From Chara braunii (taxonomy: Eukaryota; Streptophyta; Charophyceae; Charales; Characeae), in the NCBI GenBank assembly GCA_003427395.1, contig BFEA01000041.1, positions 3,056,331 through 3,082,751 of the forward strand: a DNA stretch of 26,421 nucleotides, given 5' to 3'. A model generated the notes under the pieces. The model did not search any database. It had not been told where the DNA came from and saw nothing but the letters and a program-made list of their open reading frames with translations. The position numbers and the translations under genes are program-made. This document shows, piece after piece, positions 10,441 to 20,208 of the stretch. Every line of letters begins with the position of its first letter. Position 1 is the stretch's first letter.

Positions 10441-11331
10441 AAATTCGCTTATGGCCGCACCAACTATCCACAACGAGGAACTCACAATAATGGCATATAA
10501 GAGAGAAACGAATTCCGGGTGTGTGCTGCAGAGCAGCCCTCACTCCAACACCAAACTATTTTCTTGCCTGTACCTGACCCAGTTGTCCGTTAGATTCACT
10601 CAAAACAAGTCCTCTGCATCTCGGCAGTCTGGCGAGGAAATCTGAATGCGAAAAAAAACAGTCCAGACTGGTGGTCTGGACTGGTCACATCCTCACCCAC
10701 TTTGCTGGGCCACTGAAAGGACCCTACGAAATACAATGTTGCAGGCTGGGAGAGCAGCGGATTTTCACATCGGCTGATGGAACTCCTGACACTTGAACCA
10801 TTGGCGAGCGGTGTGGTCCCTGCCACTAACCGAAAAATGAGTTTGGTGAGTTGCGCAGTGACACCAATAATCGTATTTGCCTCTAGCTGTGGGTAGCAAG
10901 GCAAGAATGCAGGCATCAGCAAGGCACGCGTGTGGATGCACAAACAGTAAGGCAATGGAAGCGAGCAGCAAGGCATGCAGGTCGGCAGATATGGGACACT
11001 GGACCCGTTTTCCAGCAGGTGCTGCTCCCCACCAATAGACGGAGCCTACCCCCAGGTGTTAGTGATGTCTGCCCTTATCAGCATCACTACCACCGGTAGG
11101 GGCGTGTTTCAAAAAAAAAGAAAAAAGGGAAGGGAGTACCAGATAGACACACACAGTGTCACCCAGACACACAGCCACACACATTGTTTTGTTCAATGAG
11201 CATAGCAGCTGCTAAGAGAACAGACAGATATTGGGTGCAAGCATTCAGAAAGGTAAACGGTGTGTGCACATGCAGCACTCAAGTTCCCCTGTGTATCGAA
11301 CAGGACATCACCACACACTACGCAGGATGGT
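10441..11331. other. Unassigned sequence
   Basis: No gene recognised. Short A-runs at 11110-11125 and dispersed CACA words at 11149-11182 are the only structure noted. Confidence 0.4.
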
Positions 11332-11523
11332 TTAACCGAAAGTACACGGCCCCACCTTTGTGAGAAATCGTTCCCCGTCTACTAAAATTTCGGAGGCCTG
11401 GGGCTATCGGACCACAATGGCTGGCAGAAGCACCCAAAATAGGAAAAAAGTGTGCCACTGGTCGTCCAGTAAAGCTTGGCGCGCAGTGGAAGGCCGCCCG
11501 GCCCGGGTGTACTGGTGGTTTAA
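11332..11523. mobile_element. TTAA-flanked miniature inverted-repeat element, copy 1
   Basis: The left end TTAACCGAAAGTACACGG (from 11332) is mirrored by the right end CCGGGTGTACTGGTGGTTTAA (to 11523). The reverse complement of the right end, TTAAACCACCAGTACACCCG, matches the left through the AGTACAC core. TTAA at both outer edges fits piggyBac-like target choice. The 192-bp body contains no coding region. A related copy lies inverted at 15346-15520. Confidence 0.6.
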
Positions 11524-12244
11524 GGGAAGGGAGTACCAGTTCCAGCCTTCCAGGAGACCAAACCCACAGGCTACTTACAACCCAGCCATGATCCATTTGT
11601 CCTGGGTGGAAACAGCATGCATTGATCGGATAAATTGAGACTATTTAGCGACGGACAGGATTGAAAATGTGCTGTGCCAGCATGAGTCTGTCCGAAGTGG
11701 ACACCAGGTACTCAGGGTGGGTCAGGTTAAGGGATAGGGAACTAGTTGAATAGTCGTCATCCGAAAGATATTGGGCTCTCTGCTTGGGTGGACTGCTTCT
11801 TTGCTAAATGGCCATAATCGTAAATTATGGCTGCAGGAGTCAAACTGACGATTGCTGGGATGTACATGTAGTTTTCAAGCCTTTTGAGTGTGTCTTTTCG
11901 TAAATTATGGCTGCAGAACGGAGCTGCGAGGAGGAATGTCCAAGAAAAAAAAGAAAAAAAAGGAAAGGAGGACTGTCAAAAGAAAGTCTCAGACGATGGA
12001 AAAGAATGCAATCTGCACCAATCCCAGGAGGAGTTTGGGCAAAGTTTCTTGGATCTGGGACAAGGTCAATGAGCTTTGGGCTTTCTTCTCATCTCCTCCC
12101 CCTAACACCACCCCTATCTCTATCCTACTTTCTGTCAGACTTCCCAGCCCCCCGATGGGGAGCCGGGAGCAGTGAATCCCACCCGGAGGCGGCCATGCGC
12201 GGCCGCGGCCGCCACCCCGCAGCCATGGCCGCACATCCGCGTGA
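11524..12244. other. Unassigned sequence with A/G- and C-rich patches
   Basis: A word containing GTAAATTATGGCTGCAG occurs at about 11820-11837 and again near 11900-11916, a local duplication of about 80-bp offset. After 12080 the sequence becomes C-rich and then GGCCGC-rich (12185-12235). No gene is supported. Confidence 0.4.
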
Positions 12245-12420
12245 TTTTGCGGCCAGTGGGCGGGGGGGGCGGAGGTTGGGGGCTGATTCGGGTTGCGCAA
12301 GCCCAACCCCACCCCCTCACACACAAAAAATTAAAAAAAACGACTTTTGGGAGGGGGTGGGTTGGGGGTATAAAAAAAAAAAAGAAAAACAAAACTGGAT
12401 TGATTGATTGATTGATTGGT
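12245..12420 (+). repeat. Dispersed repeat R1 copy 1, with (GATT)n tail
   Basis: Matches 22115-22284 closely: a GTGGCC/GCGGCC-G-run start, GGGGGCTGATT, a palindromic GGGTTGCGCAAGCCC, CCAACCCCACCCC, an A-run, GGGTGGGTTGGGGGTA, a second A-run and finally GATTGATTGATTGATTG. Both copies are followed by C-rich and CA-rich DNA. The A-rich tract plus a simple-repeat tail suggest retroposition. Confidence 0.8.
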
Positions 12421-12518
12421 GGTCGCCCCCCCCCCCCGTCTCCCCCCACCCCCCCCCACCCACACACACACAGACGCAACACACACATCACATAACACAC
12501 ACATATCTTTCCCCCCCC

Positions 12519-12551
<33 letters not shown>
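12421..12551. repeat. C-runs and (CA)n microsatellite
   Basis: Long C-runs (12427-12437, 12512-12521) are mixed with CA units and end in a (CA)n run that meets the assembly gap. Confidence 0.95.
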
Positions 12552-13049
12552 NNNNNNNNNNNNNNNNNNNNNNNNNNNNNNNNNNNNNNNNNNNNNNNNN
12601 NNNNNNNNNNNNNNNNNNNNNNNNNNNNNNNNNNNNNNNNNNNNNNNNNNNNNNNNNNNNNNNNNNNNNNNNNNNNNNNNNNNNNNNNNNNNNNNNNNNN
12701 NNNNNNNNNNNNNNNNNNNNNNNNNNNNNNNNNNNNNNNNNNNNNNNNNNNNNNNNNNNNNNNNNNNNNNNNNNNNNNNNNNNNNNNNNNNNNNNNNNNN
12801 NNNNNNNNNNNNNNNNNNNNNNNNNNNNNNNNNNNNNNNNNNNNNNNNNNNNNNNNNNNNNNNNNNNNNNNNNNNNNNNNNNNNNNNNNNNNNNNNNNNN
12901 NNNNNNNNNNNNNNNNNNNNNNNNNNNNNNNNNNNNNNNNNNNNNNNNNNNNNNNNNNNNNNNNNNNNNNNNNNNNNNNNNNNNNNNNNNNNNNNNNNNN
13001 NNNNNNNNNNNNNNNNNNNNNNNNNNNNNNNNNNNNNNNNNNNNNNNNN
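12552..13049. other. Assembly gap (498 N)
   Basis: An unbroken run of N. The left edge is (CA)n and the right edge is (CT)n, so the missing DNA most likely contains compound microsatellite that could not be assembled. The true length is unknown, and frames spanning the gap are meaningless. Confidence 0.99.

Positions 13050-13122
<73 letters not shown>
13050..13122. repeat. (CT)n microsatellite
   Basis: About 36 uninterrupted CT units follow directly after the gap. Confidence 0.98.
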
Positions 13123-13125
<3 letters not shown>

Positions 13126-13141
13126 TTGTTTTTGTTCCTTG

Positions 13142-13225
13142 TTTTTTTGCAGTTTTCAATTTTTATTCTGTTTAACACCAAAGAATATGTGATTTGAAAA
13201 AAGAAAAAAAAGGGGTTGTAGGGTT
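13142..13225. repeat. Dispersed repeat R2 copy 1
   Basis: Shares TTTTTGCAG/TTTTTACAG, AAA(G)AATATG(T/C)GATTTG, an A-run and GGGGTTGTAGGGTT with 20742-20822. In both places it is followed by an inverted-repeat structure. No coding content. Confidence 0.7.
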
Positions 13226-13876
13226 CCAACCTGCATCAACCTCACAGACTCTGGTGGCGAACCACACTTCTATGAACGGTACGACACCCACCCTACCCTT
13301 TCCCAGATGAGTCTACTTAGCTGGAGGAATCCCCTTGATGTGTACCCCTAAGTGACCTCTCCAGTGGGTATGACAGACCAGGCACTATCCCGGATGAAGC
13401 CCATCCCGCAGGCATCGTAGGATTTTAATGGGGGCCCGCCAGTCCGCATGAGGGGTGTGAACCTCTTCAGGTTCCATGGGGGTTGTGTGGGTTCCTGGGG
13501 TGTCTTCAGATGTCTTGGGTACCATGTGGTTTCCCGATCCAGAGGTTCACCGATGGTTGAACCCATACTTGTCCCGCCCTGGTCCTGGTCTGATCCCGCC
13601 TCTCATGCACCCTATAGAGTGGTCGTAGCAGGACGGGTCCTACGAACTTACGATGCCTGCAGGCGGGCCCCTGTTAAAATCCTACGATGCCTGCGGGATG
13701 GGCTTCATCCGGGATAGTGCCTGGTCTGTCATGCCCACTGGAGAGGTCACTTAGGGGTACACATCAAGGGGATTCCTCCAGGTAAGTAGACTCATCTGGG
13801 AAAGGGTAGGGTGGGTGTCGTACCGTTCATCGAAGTGTGGTTCGCCACCAGAGTCTGTGAGGTTGATGCAGGCTGG
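13226..13876. mobile_element. 651-bp foldback element with 215-bp arms
   Basis: 13226-13440 is the reverse complement of 13662-13876, with only about five or six mismatches by eye (for example near 13273, 13321, 13369 and 13428). The spacer is 221 bp (13441-13661). Landmarks are CTGCATCAACCTCACAGACT in the left arm and its complement in the right arm at about 13850-13869. The spacer's right end repeats ACGATGCCTGC, which also lies inside the arm. No transposase frame is seen. It could be a foldback or MITE-type element, or a recent inverted duplication; transcription through it would give a long hairpin RNA. No obvious target-site duplication flanks it. Confidence 0.85.
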
Positions 13877-14772
13877 AAATAGCCCAATCTGCTCCCGGTC
13901 GTCCCTGAGTAATCAGGGTGTTCCTCTATGGTAGCAGTCAGGGGTCTGTAGTTAGATCCTTGGCACATTGTGAGTTTGGGAGCCTTGGTCTAGTTAGGCT
14001 AGGTCTAGGTTACCAGCTATAGGGGCTTGACTTACGACAGTTAAAAGGTAACACAGTTAAAAGTGTAGTCTGCATGGTGAGGTGTCCCCGAAAATGTGGA
14101 ACCTCCAAGTGACCCCCCCACTGGTTGAACATGCAAATCAGACACTTCCCGAGGCATAGAGCCCAGTCGCTACTACAACATGGATCTTTAAACAAAAAAA
14201 AAACAGCTTGAAGGCAGGAAATCTCATATCGTCCTTTTTTTTTTTTTTTTTTTTTTTTTTCGGTAGAGGGATTGTGAGCTGTAGGGCCTTGGTGCACCAC
14301 TTACCAAGTGTGAAAATGAAGGTGGACGCATGCCTCAAAAGATGTTGTCAGTGTGCAATTTTCTTTCCTAAACAGCCATGTTGTGAAAACGATGTATTTT
14401 ATATTTTTGGAATGGTATCAAAACCAACCTTTTTGGCCAAAAAATTATCAAAATTGTTGCTCCTGAGGGTCTGGTGTTTTCAGAACGCCGAACCAGCTGG
14501 ATGTATGTGGATGTATCTGGACTCCAGATTCGTTTAGTGGGGCCGGCGTTTTCAGAAGGTCGGACCCTCAAAAGCGGAAAATTAAAAATTTGACATTTTT
14601 GGGGCCGAAGAAGTCGGTTTCAAATTTCAATCTCGTTCATAAAATATAAAATGTCCGTTTTTATGAAATGGTTGTTCCTAGACATGGGGTGAGCCGCTCC
14701 TATGCAATTCCATGGATGCTACTAGAGGAAGCTGAAATCAGCTGGCGCAGAGGTGTCTAAAAGGGGTAAACC
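13877..14772. other. Unassigned sequence with a minus-strand A-tail
   Basis: No gene recognised. A 26-base T-run at 14235-14260 is followed by sequence whose minus strand (GGTAAGTGGTGCACCAAGG, plus about 14291-14309) resembles part of the SINE candidate at about 10370-10385, so this may be a second short, A-tailed retroposon. 14340-14700 is AT-rich with nothing else recognised. Confidence 0.4.
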
Positions 14773-14949
14773 TAGGGCGCAGTCATGATTTCAGTTTATA
14801 ATCCACGTCGGACATCCCTCAAATACTACACATCCCCACCCGACCCTAAAGCAAGGTTGTATACTTTCACCATTTTCCTCGCTTTGGCCCAACATTCGCG
14901 AAATCCTGAGTGAAGCACATTTTCAAACCGAAACCGTGACTGCGCCCTA
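14773..14949. mobile_element. hAT-like miniature element with 25-bp inverted repeats
   Basis: The left end starts TAGGGCGCAGTCATGATTTC (14773) and the right end, reverse complemented, starts TAGGGCGCAGTCACGGTTTC (14949). The 25-bp arms differ at three positions, all transitions. Terminal TAGGG matches the (C/T)A(G)GG start common in hAT elements. The 177-bp body has no open frame. An exact 8-bp target duplication is not apparent, so the superfamily call is tentative. Confidence 0.6.
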
Positions 14950-15345
14950 GTTTTCCCTGTCTAAAATGCAAAGCCTCGTTTCTTATGGCTCTCTTATTGC
15001 CAAGACTGAAATTTTCAGTAGCCCGAGGACTTCTGCTGCTGCAGGAGATTTCTGAGTGTCATCGCAGTCAGATATATCTAGGGAACTTGTAGAGTGTGTA
15101 TGCTATCAGAACATGAAACTCAGGGGCCAATGCATTAGCCTATAATAATGATGTCACAAGCAATGAAGGAGACAAATTGTATGCAATCCTCATTGCCCGA
15201 CGTAATTCCCCTCTGCAGCTTCAATAGTGCACTGACCAGAATGTCCACTGGACATCTGGATGATGGCACAAATTGTCTTTTGTCCTGTGCTGCCTACTGC
15301 CTAGGTTGTCTATTATCATACGATGCTTGCTATTCGAAAGGGGGT
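14950..15345. other. Unassigned sequence
   Basis: No gene, tRNA or repeat recognised. Confidence 0.4.
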
Positions 15346-15520
15346 TTAAAGCACCAGTACATCACATATCGGCCCACGGGTGCCAGCATGAAACCCGCAC
15401 CACTTCGGAGGCTGCAGAGTTTTTTTTTTCAACGGCGGGCCTGGCCACGCGGCGCCTCCGAGTTCTGCATGTGGCTTCAAAAACTTTCTGCAAGGCTGGG
15501 GCCGTGTACTAGCGGTTTAA
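15346..15520. mobile_element. TTAA-flanked miniature inverted-repeat element, copy 2
   Basis: The left end TTAAAGCACCAGTACATC (15346) pairs with the right end GGCCGTGTACTAGCGGTTTAA (to 15520). Reversed, it aligns with copy 1 (11332) through AGTACACGGCCCCA, CCTT and a downstream CGGAGGC, so the two belong to one family in opposite orientation. The body is GC-rich (GGCGCC and GGCCACGCGG words) and non-coding. Confidence 0.55.
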
Positions 15521-15779
15521 CTTAGCCCCTGGTGTTATCGAGTCCATCAGATTCTCGTCTTTGAGCAAACAACGTGCTCATCATCAGCACCATGTGTGTA
15601 TCATTAACCCACAAGGCTGACGTGGCGCCAAAGGTATTACAATTCCCCTAGCATCTACCATTATGTGGACTGCAGTAGGTGTTTGGCTCCCTTACTCAGC
15701 ACCATACTTGCAACTGCACGAACCACACATTTGTGCGGAGTTCCATGCGGGGGGTGCCTGTGCGGAATCGTGCAGGTTT

Positions 15780-16250
15780 TTCATTTTTATTATTATTATA
15801 ATATTATTATTATTTTTTGGGAGGGGGGAGAGGGGGGCGTATGACAGGAAGATGGGGATATGGTGAGGAGAGGGGGATATAAAGAGGAGGAGGAGGATGT
15901 GGACGAGGAGGATGACGAGGATAGCGAGGAGGAGGAGGAGGAGGAGCAGAGATGGGGGAGGAGAAGAGATGGATGGAGGGAAAAGAGGAAGGGCAGGAGG
16001 AGGAGGAGTGGGAGCCTGGGAGGAGCAGGGGACATGGACGGCGAGGAAGGCGAAGACACGAGGAAGGTAAGGAGGGGAGGAGGCATGGAAGATGAGGAAG
16101 TACGAGGAGGAGGAGGAGACGAGGAGGATGAGGAAGGGCAGGAGGAGGACAAACAGGAGGAGGACGACAAATTGGAGGAGACGAAAAGGAGAAGGGAGCA
16201 GGAGACATGGAGGACGGTGAAGGGGAGGAGGAGCAAGGGGAGGCAGCACT
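15780..16250. repeat. (ATT)n and GAGGAG-rich polypurine tract
   Basis: A short ATT run (15780-15816) and a G-rich block precede about 400 bases of almost pure purine, mainly GAG/GGA (15850-16250). The Glu-rich and Pro/Ser/Leu-rich open frames here are compositional. Confidence 0.9.
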
Positions 16251-17397
16251 CTGCAATTTTTTTTTCATCCCGCTTATAATTTTGGCGCGGGGCCTCGAAC
16301 GCACCGTTTCAACCCCCGGCCTTCTCTTTTTTTTTTCCGGAGGGGGGTGACGGGTCGTTCCCCGCACACGCCGTGCGCCGCAAGGGATCGGTTGTGCGCG
16401 TGCGCCGCACGTCGGTGCGCTTGCAAGCATGCTCAGCATGCTTCTCTCTCTTGTCTGCTCAGACACACACACTGTGACAAACACACAGACACACACACAC
16501 ACCTGATGAGTTGGTGAGTCCGACGAGACAGTCTGGCACAGTCATGCTTTTTTGGAGTGTATAGCAAATATGACAACACACGTGGTGCTTCCACAGTCCA
16601 CAACTGAACTGGTCCTGTTTGGTCCGTAGGGGTGGCCGCTTACCTTAGGCAATAGCTGCTCCTCAACTCAAAATCTTATGCAACCAAAACACTAACCAAC
16701 CTCATGTGCCATTCGAGAGTAGTGTGTTCCAGCGGTGAGTATTTAGAAAAATTCTGTGAAGTTCGTCATATGCCTCTCCCCTGCCCTTTGCATGAACTAC
16801 TCTATCCTGCCCTTCACATATTGCTCTCCTGCCATTTGCCCTCCACCTCCCGCTACCCCGCACTCCTATAGAACTCCGCCGCCCATCCCTTTCCCTCCAC
16901 CCTCCTCTCCACCCTCCCCTTTTGTGCTACTAAGAAAGACGTATGTGAGCATTGTTAAGAGAACAAACGTTATGAAGATCAGAAGTGAAATGAACAGGAG
17001 TATGAAGATGAAAGACAGACACAAAGACCAAGTATAAGCTGAAGATCTGAAGCGAAATGAACAGGAATATATATCTGAAGAGAAATGCACACGAGCATAA
17101 CTTCCCTTTTACTCAGCCTCCTGTTAGAACGTGCAAGGGGTCCGTTAAGGCAGACGGGGAAATGGCAGTTGCCGCTTAACCACAATCAATGTGGGCAGCC
17201 TTGTACGTGCGAGGCATAGTAAAAGAGGAGTTGTTGCCCCAAAGAAACCCCAACTAAACACAGTTCAAAATGGTTCCATTATGATTCATGTTGCTTGCCA
17301 AAGAGGTGAATTCTTTAATTGTTGGGCTGGCTCAACTCGAATCTACTCGTCTGGGCGGAATAGGGGCTGTTGTGGTGGAAACTTAAGACACACACAG

Positions 17398-17402
<5 letters not shown>
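16251..17402. other. Unassigned, with GC-rich patch and small palindrome
   Basis: 16280-16430 is GC-rich with alternating GCGC/GTGCGC words. AAGCATGCTCAGCATGCTT (about 16424-16442) is a 9-bp inverted repeat around one base. Then come a short (CA)n run (16488-16502), a C/T-rich patch (16780-16920) and a local duplication of the phrase GAAATGAACAGGA at about 16986 and 17055. No gene seen. Confidence 0.4.
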
Positions 17403-17463
<61 letters not shown>

Positions 17464-17538
17464 CCGGGCACTGGAGGAAAATGGGGTACAGTCAGAAGCT
17501 GCACTAGCGCCAGAAAGGGGGGCACAAAGTGGTATGTC

Positions 17539-17603
<65 letters not shown>

Positions 17604-17714
17604 GGGAAACTTCAAACACACACACACACACACACATGAGTCGGGCACTGGAGGAAAATGGGGTACAGTCAGAAGCTGCACTAGCGCCAGAAAGGGGGGC
17701 AAAAAGTGGTCTGT

Positions 17715-17768
<54 letters not shown>
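17403..17768. repeat. Duplicated compound unit: (CA)n - 78 bp - (GA)n, twice
   Basis: A (CA)n run (17403-17461), a 78-bp unique block (17463-17540) and a (GA)n run (17542-17599) are followed by the same order again: (CA)n (17616-17635), the 78-bp block (17640-17717) and (GA)n (17718-17768). The unique blocks share TGGAGGAAAATGGGGTACAG and differ at only a handful of sites. The unit offset is 177 bp. Confidence 0.95.
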
Positions 17769-17771
<3 letters not shown>

Positions 17772-17996
17772 CGGTTCACATGGTTGGTGGTGACTTCGTC
17801 CAGAAGAAGATCACACGGATCTTCGTCCCAGCAGGAATGACCACCAATACCAGTAACCTCCGAAAGTCGCGGCGGTATACAAGCCGAGACAATCATGAAT
17901 GGATGGGCCACTATGGGAGCACCCAAATTCATTCGACTCGGAACACTTTTGCTCTATTTTTTCCCGCCATAGTTATGTGGCCGAGCCACTGGTGGT

Positions 17997-18875
17997 TTAA
18001 GTGCAATGACCCGGAAGTGGATGCCGACAATTAGGGCACGACGCGTGTCTATTTTGCTGCAGGCAGTGAGATTTCCAGGCCTGCAAGCATTTGTTATGAA
18101 ACTCGTGATTGCACTCCGTCTTCACCCGTTCACCCACCTTGGGTTCGAAGCAGATACTGCAGGAGTCCTTGACATTAGAGCCTATGTCCACCATGATGAG
18201 AAGCGCGTCCCACTCAGTTGTGTCCTTCTGCTCGTCACTGAAGCGGTGATAGAAGTCGCCCGAAGCATCTTTCCAATCGCTACTCAAGTGCACCTTGTCT
18301 GATGACTTGATGCCTTCATACCTCCACTTGCAGGAGTAGAAACCACAAGTTATGGGCATAAATGCCGAGTTGCAAATCGGACACCGACCTTTCTTCGCCG
18401 ACAAGTTGAAAATTGGAAAAGAGTTTCCGTCAATCACCATCTTGCCAAAGGCTTCGCAGTTCTTGTTCATGCAATTCCCTTCAACATTGAGGCCCTTGTG
18501 GCATACTCGCCAGTTAGGCGCATCCCCAGAAAAGTTCAGCTTCACCATGCCATCCTGATTGCTGACGTCAGCAAATAGCCTTCCAGGTCCACCGCCGCTC
18601 AATCTAAGGACGAGATGAAGAGTAGACTCGTTGCCAATTTTGTATTCATCTAGACGTCTTCCATCTTCCAACTGTTTTCCTTGAAAGATGAGTCTTTGTT
18701 GATCGGGAGGGATTCCTTCCTCGTCCTGAATCTTGACTTTGACCATGTCTATCAGATCGTGTAGATGCACTTCGATTGTTATCTTCTTGCAGGTCAAAGT
18801 TAGCACATAAATCTTTATTGCATCGGAAGAACCTGGAATGTCCCGGCAAAAGAAATAACACACATGCTCAGACAC
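17997..18875 (-). CDS. Ubiquitin-like / cysteine-rich / RING-H2 protein (probable E3 ubiquitin ligase)
   Basis: One open frame of 292 codons ends at TAA (17997-17999). It is open upstream to 18963 but has no ATG at its 5' end, so the start lies in another exon or is lost; a splice-acceptor match (CATTCCAG) ends at 18833. Residues 20-95 (counted from 18875) are ubiquitin-like: [25 protein letters not shown] and [13 protein letters not shown]. The hydrophobic patch equivalents of Leu8, Ile44 and Val70, the Lys48 equivalent and the Gly-Gly are kept, while the Lys63 equivalent is Asn and RLRGG reads RLSGG. Residues 121-205 form a module with Cys at 125, 135, 140, 165, 168, 177 and 182, probably zinc-binding. 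Residues 239-283 are a RING-H2 domain (Cys239, 242, 255, His257, His260, Cys263, 280, 283), the fold that recruits ubiquitin-charged E2 enzymes. Expected role: protein ubiquitination. Substrate and location are unknown. Confidence 0.8.
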   Translation of the reverse strand: MSEHVCYFFCRDIPGSSDAIKIYVLTLTCKKITIEVHLHDLIDMVKVKIQDEEGIPPDQQRLIFQGKQLEDGRRLDEYKIGNESTLHLVLRLSGGGPGRLFADVSNQDGMVKLNFSGDAPNWRVCHKGLNVEGNCMNKNCEAFGKMVIDGNSFPIFNLSAKKGRCPICNSAFMPITCGFYSCKWRYEGIKSSDKVHLSSDWKDASGDFYHRFSDEQKDTTEWDALLIMVDIGSNVKDSCSICFEPKVGERVKTECNHEFHNKCLQAWKSHCLQQNRHASCPNCRHPLPGHCT

Positions 18876-19205
18876 TGAGATTGACAGCCATGTATATAAA
18901 ATCTGTTGTAGACAGGTCTGGCATAAAGGTAGAGCAAAGCTCAGAAAATACTCAGAAAAGAGTCATAGGATTTTTTGGCTTGAATCTGGTCCAATACAAG
19001 ACCAAAGTTAGCATATAAATCTTCATTGCAGGGGAATAACCTGACATGTACCGGCAAAAGAAATAACACACAGATGCTCAGACACTGAGATTGACAGCCA
19101 TGTATATCATAGAGAGGCCTGACATGAAGGTTACCGTAGAGCAAAGCTCAGAAAATACTCAGAAGAGAGTCATAGGATTTTTTGGCTTGAATCTGGTCCA
19201 ATACA
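18791..19205. repeat. Two-copy 207-bp tandem duplication over the gene's 5' end
   Basis: Copy A (18791-18997) and copy B (18998-19205) share GGCAAAAGAAATAACACACA, CTCAGACACTGAGATTGACA and AGTCATAGGATTTTTTGGCT with scattered changes and a small insertion in B. Copy A contains the first codons of the ubiquitin-like domain; copy B repeats them but is cut off from the rest of the domain. Confidence 0.9.
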
Positions 19206-19315
19206 TATGGTAACCATAACTTCGCCCAGTAGGTAAGAAAATACAGCCAAAGAGAACAAAAGGAAAGGGGCAACATTGTTCGAGTTATAAAGTTGGAATG
19301 GCAAACGAAACTCAC

Positions 19316-19441
19316 CCTCAGCATAGTGCCGGTCTGACTTTCATCCGTAAATGAGACTATGGCCAGTGGTGAGCAAAGTTCCCTGTAGAGAGTCTGACCA
19401 AGTAGAAAAGTTCGGGTTGGATGGGCAGAAATGTTATTCAT
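19316..19441 (-). CDS. Candidate upstream exon of the ubiquitin-RING gene
   Basis: On the minus strand an ATG at 19441 opens exactly 42 codons (starting MNNISAHPTR, ending SQTGTMLR) up to a strong splice-donor match, AGG followed by GTGAGT, at 19315. It lies upstream of the ubiquitin-like gene on the same strand. However, splicing from this phase-0 donor to the best acceptor at 18833 would not keep the frame, so the link is unproven. No domain is recognised. Confidence 0.2.
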
Positions 19442-19539
19442 TTGTAGTTACTATTGTTATTACTGTCATTATTTTTGAAGGAAGATTGTTGCGGTGGCCC
19501 CTTTCTATTGGCAGGGCCATAACTGTTCCGTGACCGGCG

Positions 19540-19771
19540 AAAAAAAAAAAAAAAAAAAAATCGATCAAAGTGTGCCTCACTTTCTGATCCCCACCTCTCC
19601 CCCGATCCCGGCTTCCCTCCATCGATCCCCAGATTCCCCACCTCTCTCCCCCGATCCCGACTGCCTCCTCTGACCTCCCTCGCCCGACCTCCATCCGGCG
19701 ACTTCCCTCCCCATCCCGTCCCGCTCTTCCTCCTTCCGCCCCTGGTCTTGCTCCCGCTGCCGCTCCTGCTA

Positions 19772-19773
<2 letters not shown>
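19540..19773. other. A-run and C/T-rich stretch
   Basis: A 21-base A-run (19540-19560) is followed by about 190 bases that are strongly C/T-rich on the plus strand, with repeated CACCTCTC/CCCCGATCCC words, leading into the (GT)n tract. This looks like degenerate simple sequence; no gene. Confidence 0.6.
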
Positions 19774-19774
<1 letters not shown>

Positions 19775-19863
<89 letters not shown>

Positions 19864-19864
19864 N

Positions 19865-19939
<75 letters not shown>

Positions 19940-20136
19940 TACTTCCTTCGATAGGATGAGCAAAATCGAACGAATCTACCGAGAACATGGAAATATACAC
20001 TGCCAGTGGTAGTGTATATTTTGATGTTGTAGCGGAAGATTCATTCGATTTTGCTCATCCTATCGATGGAAGTAGCGTGATGCCAGTCGCGGGGTTGGAG
20101 ACTTACCTGTTGGCCGGTGCTTTATCCTATCGATGG

Positions 20137-20202
<66 letters not shown>
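19775..20202. repeat. Extended inverted repeat capped by (GA)n and (CT)n
   Basis: (GT)n (19775-19808) and (GA)n (19809-19937, with one N at 19864) are followed by an arm at 19942-20003 whose reverse complement is at 20008-20072 (about 85% by eye; shared GATAGGATGAGCAAAATCGA). The tip contains ATATACACTGCCAGTGG and TAGTGTATAT. A third short copy of TATCCTATCGATGGAA sits at 20123-20138, immediately before (CT)n (20141-20202), which can pair with the (GA)n. Peptides read through here are artefacts. Confidence 0.85.

Positions 20203-20208
<6 letters not shown>

Noticed and set aside
12135-13229. Long open frames across the N run
   Set aside because: They consist of N, (CA)n and (CT)n translation only.
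15810-16502. Acidic Glu-rich protein (plus strand) or Pro/Ser-rich protein (minus strand)
   Set aside because: Purely the result of a GAG/GGA polypurine tract; no domain and no codon signal.
17191-17793. 200-codon protein through the (CA)n/(GA)n duplication
   Set aside because: Runs of Thr/His and Arg/Glu from microsatellites; not protein-like.
17997-18875. Start codon at 18873-18875
   Set aside because: The codon there is GTG, not ATG, which is not a usual eukaryotic start; the frame stays open beyond it to 18963.
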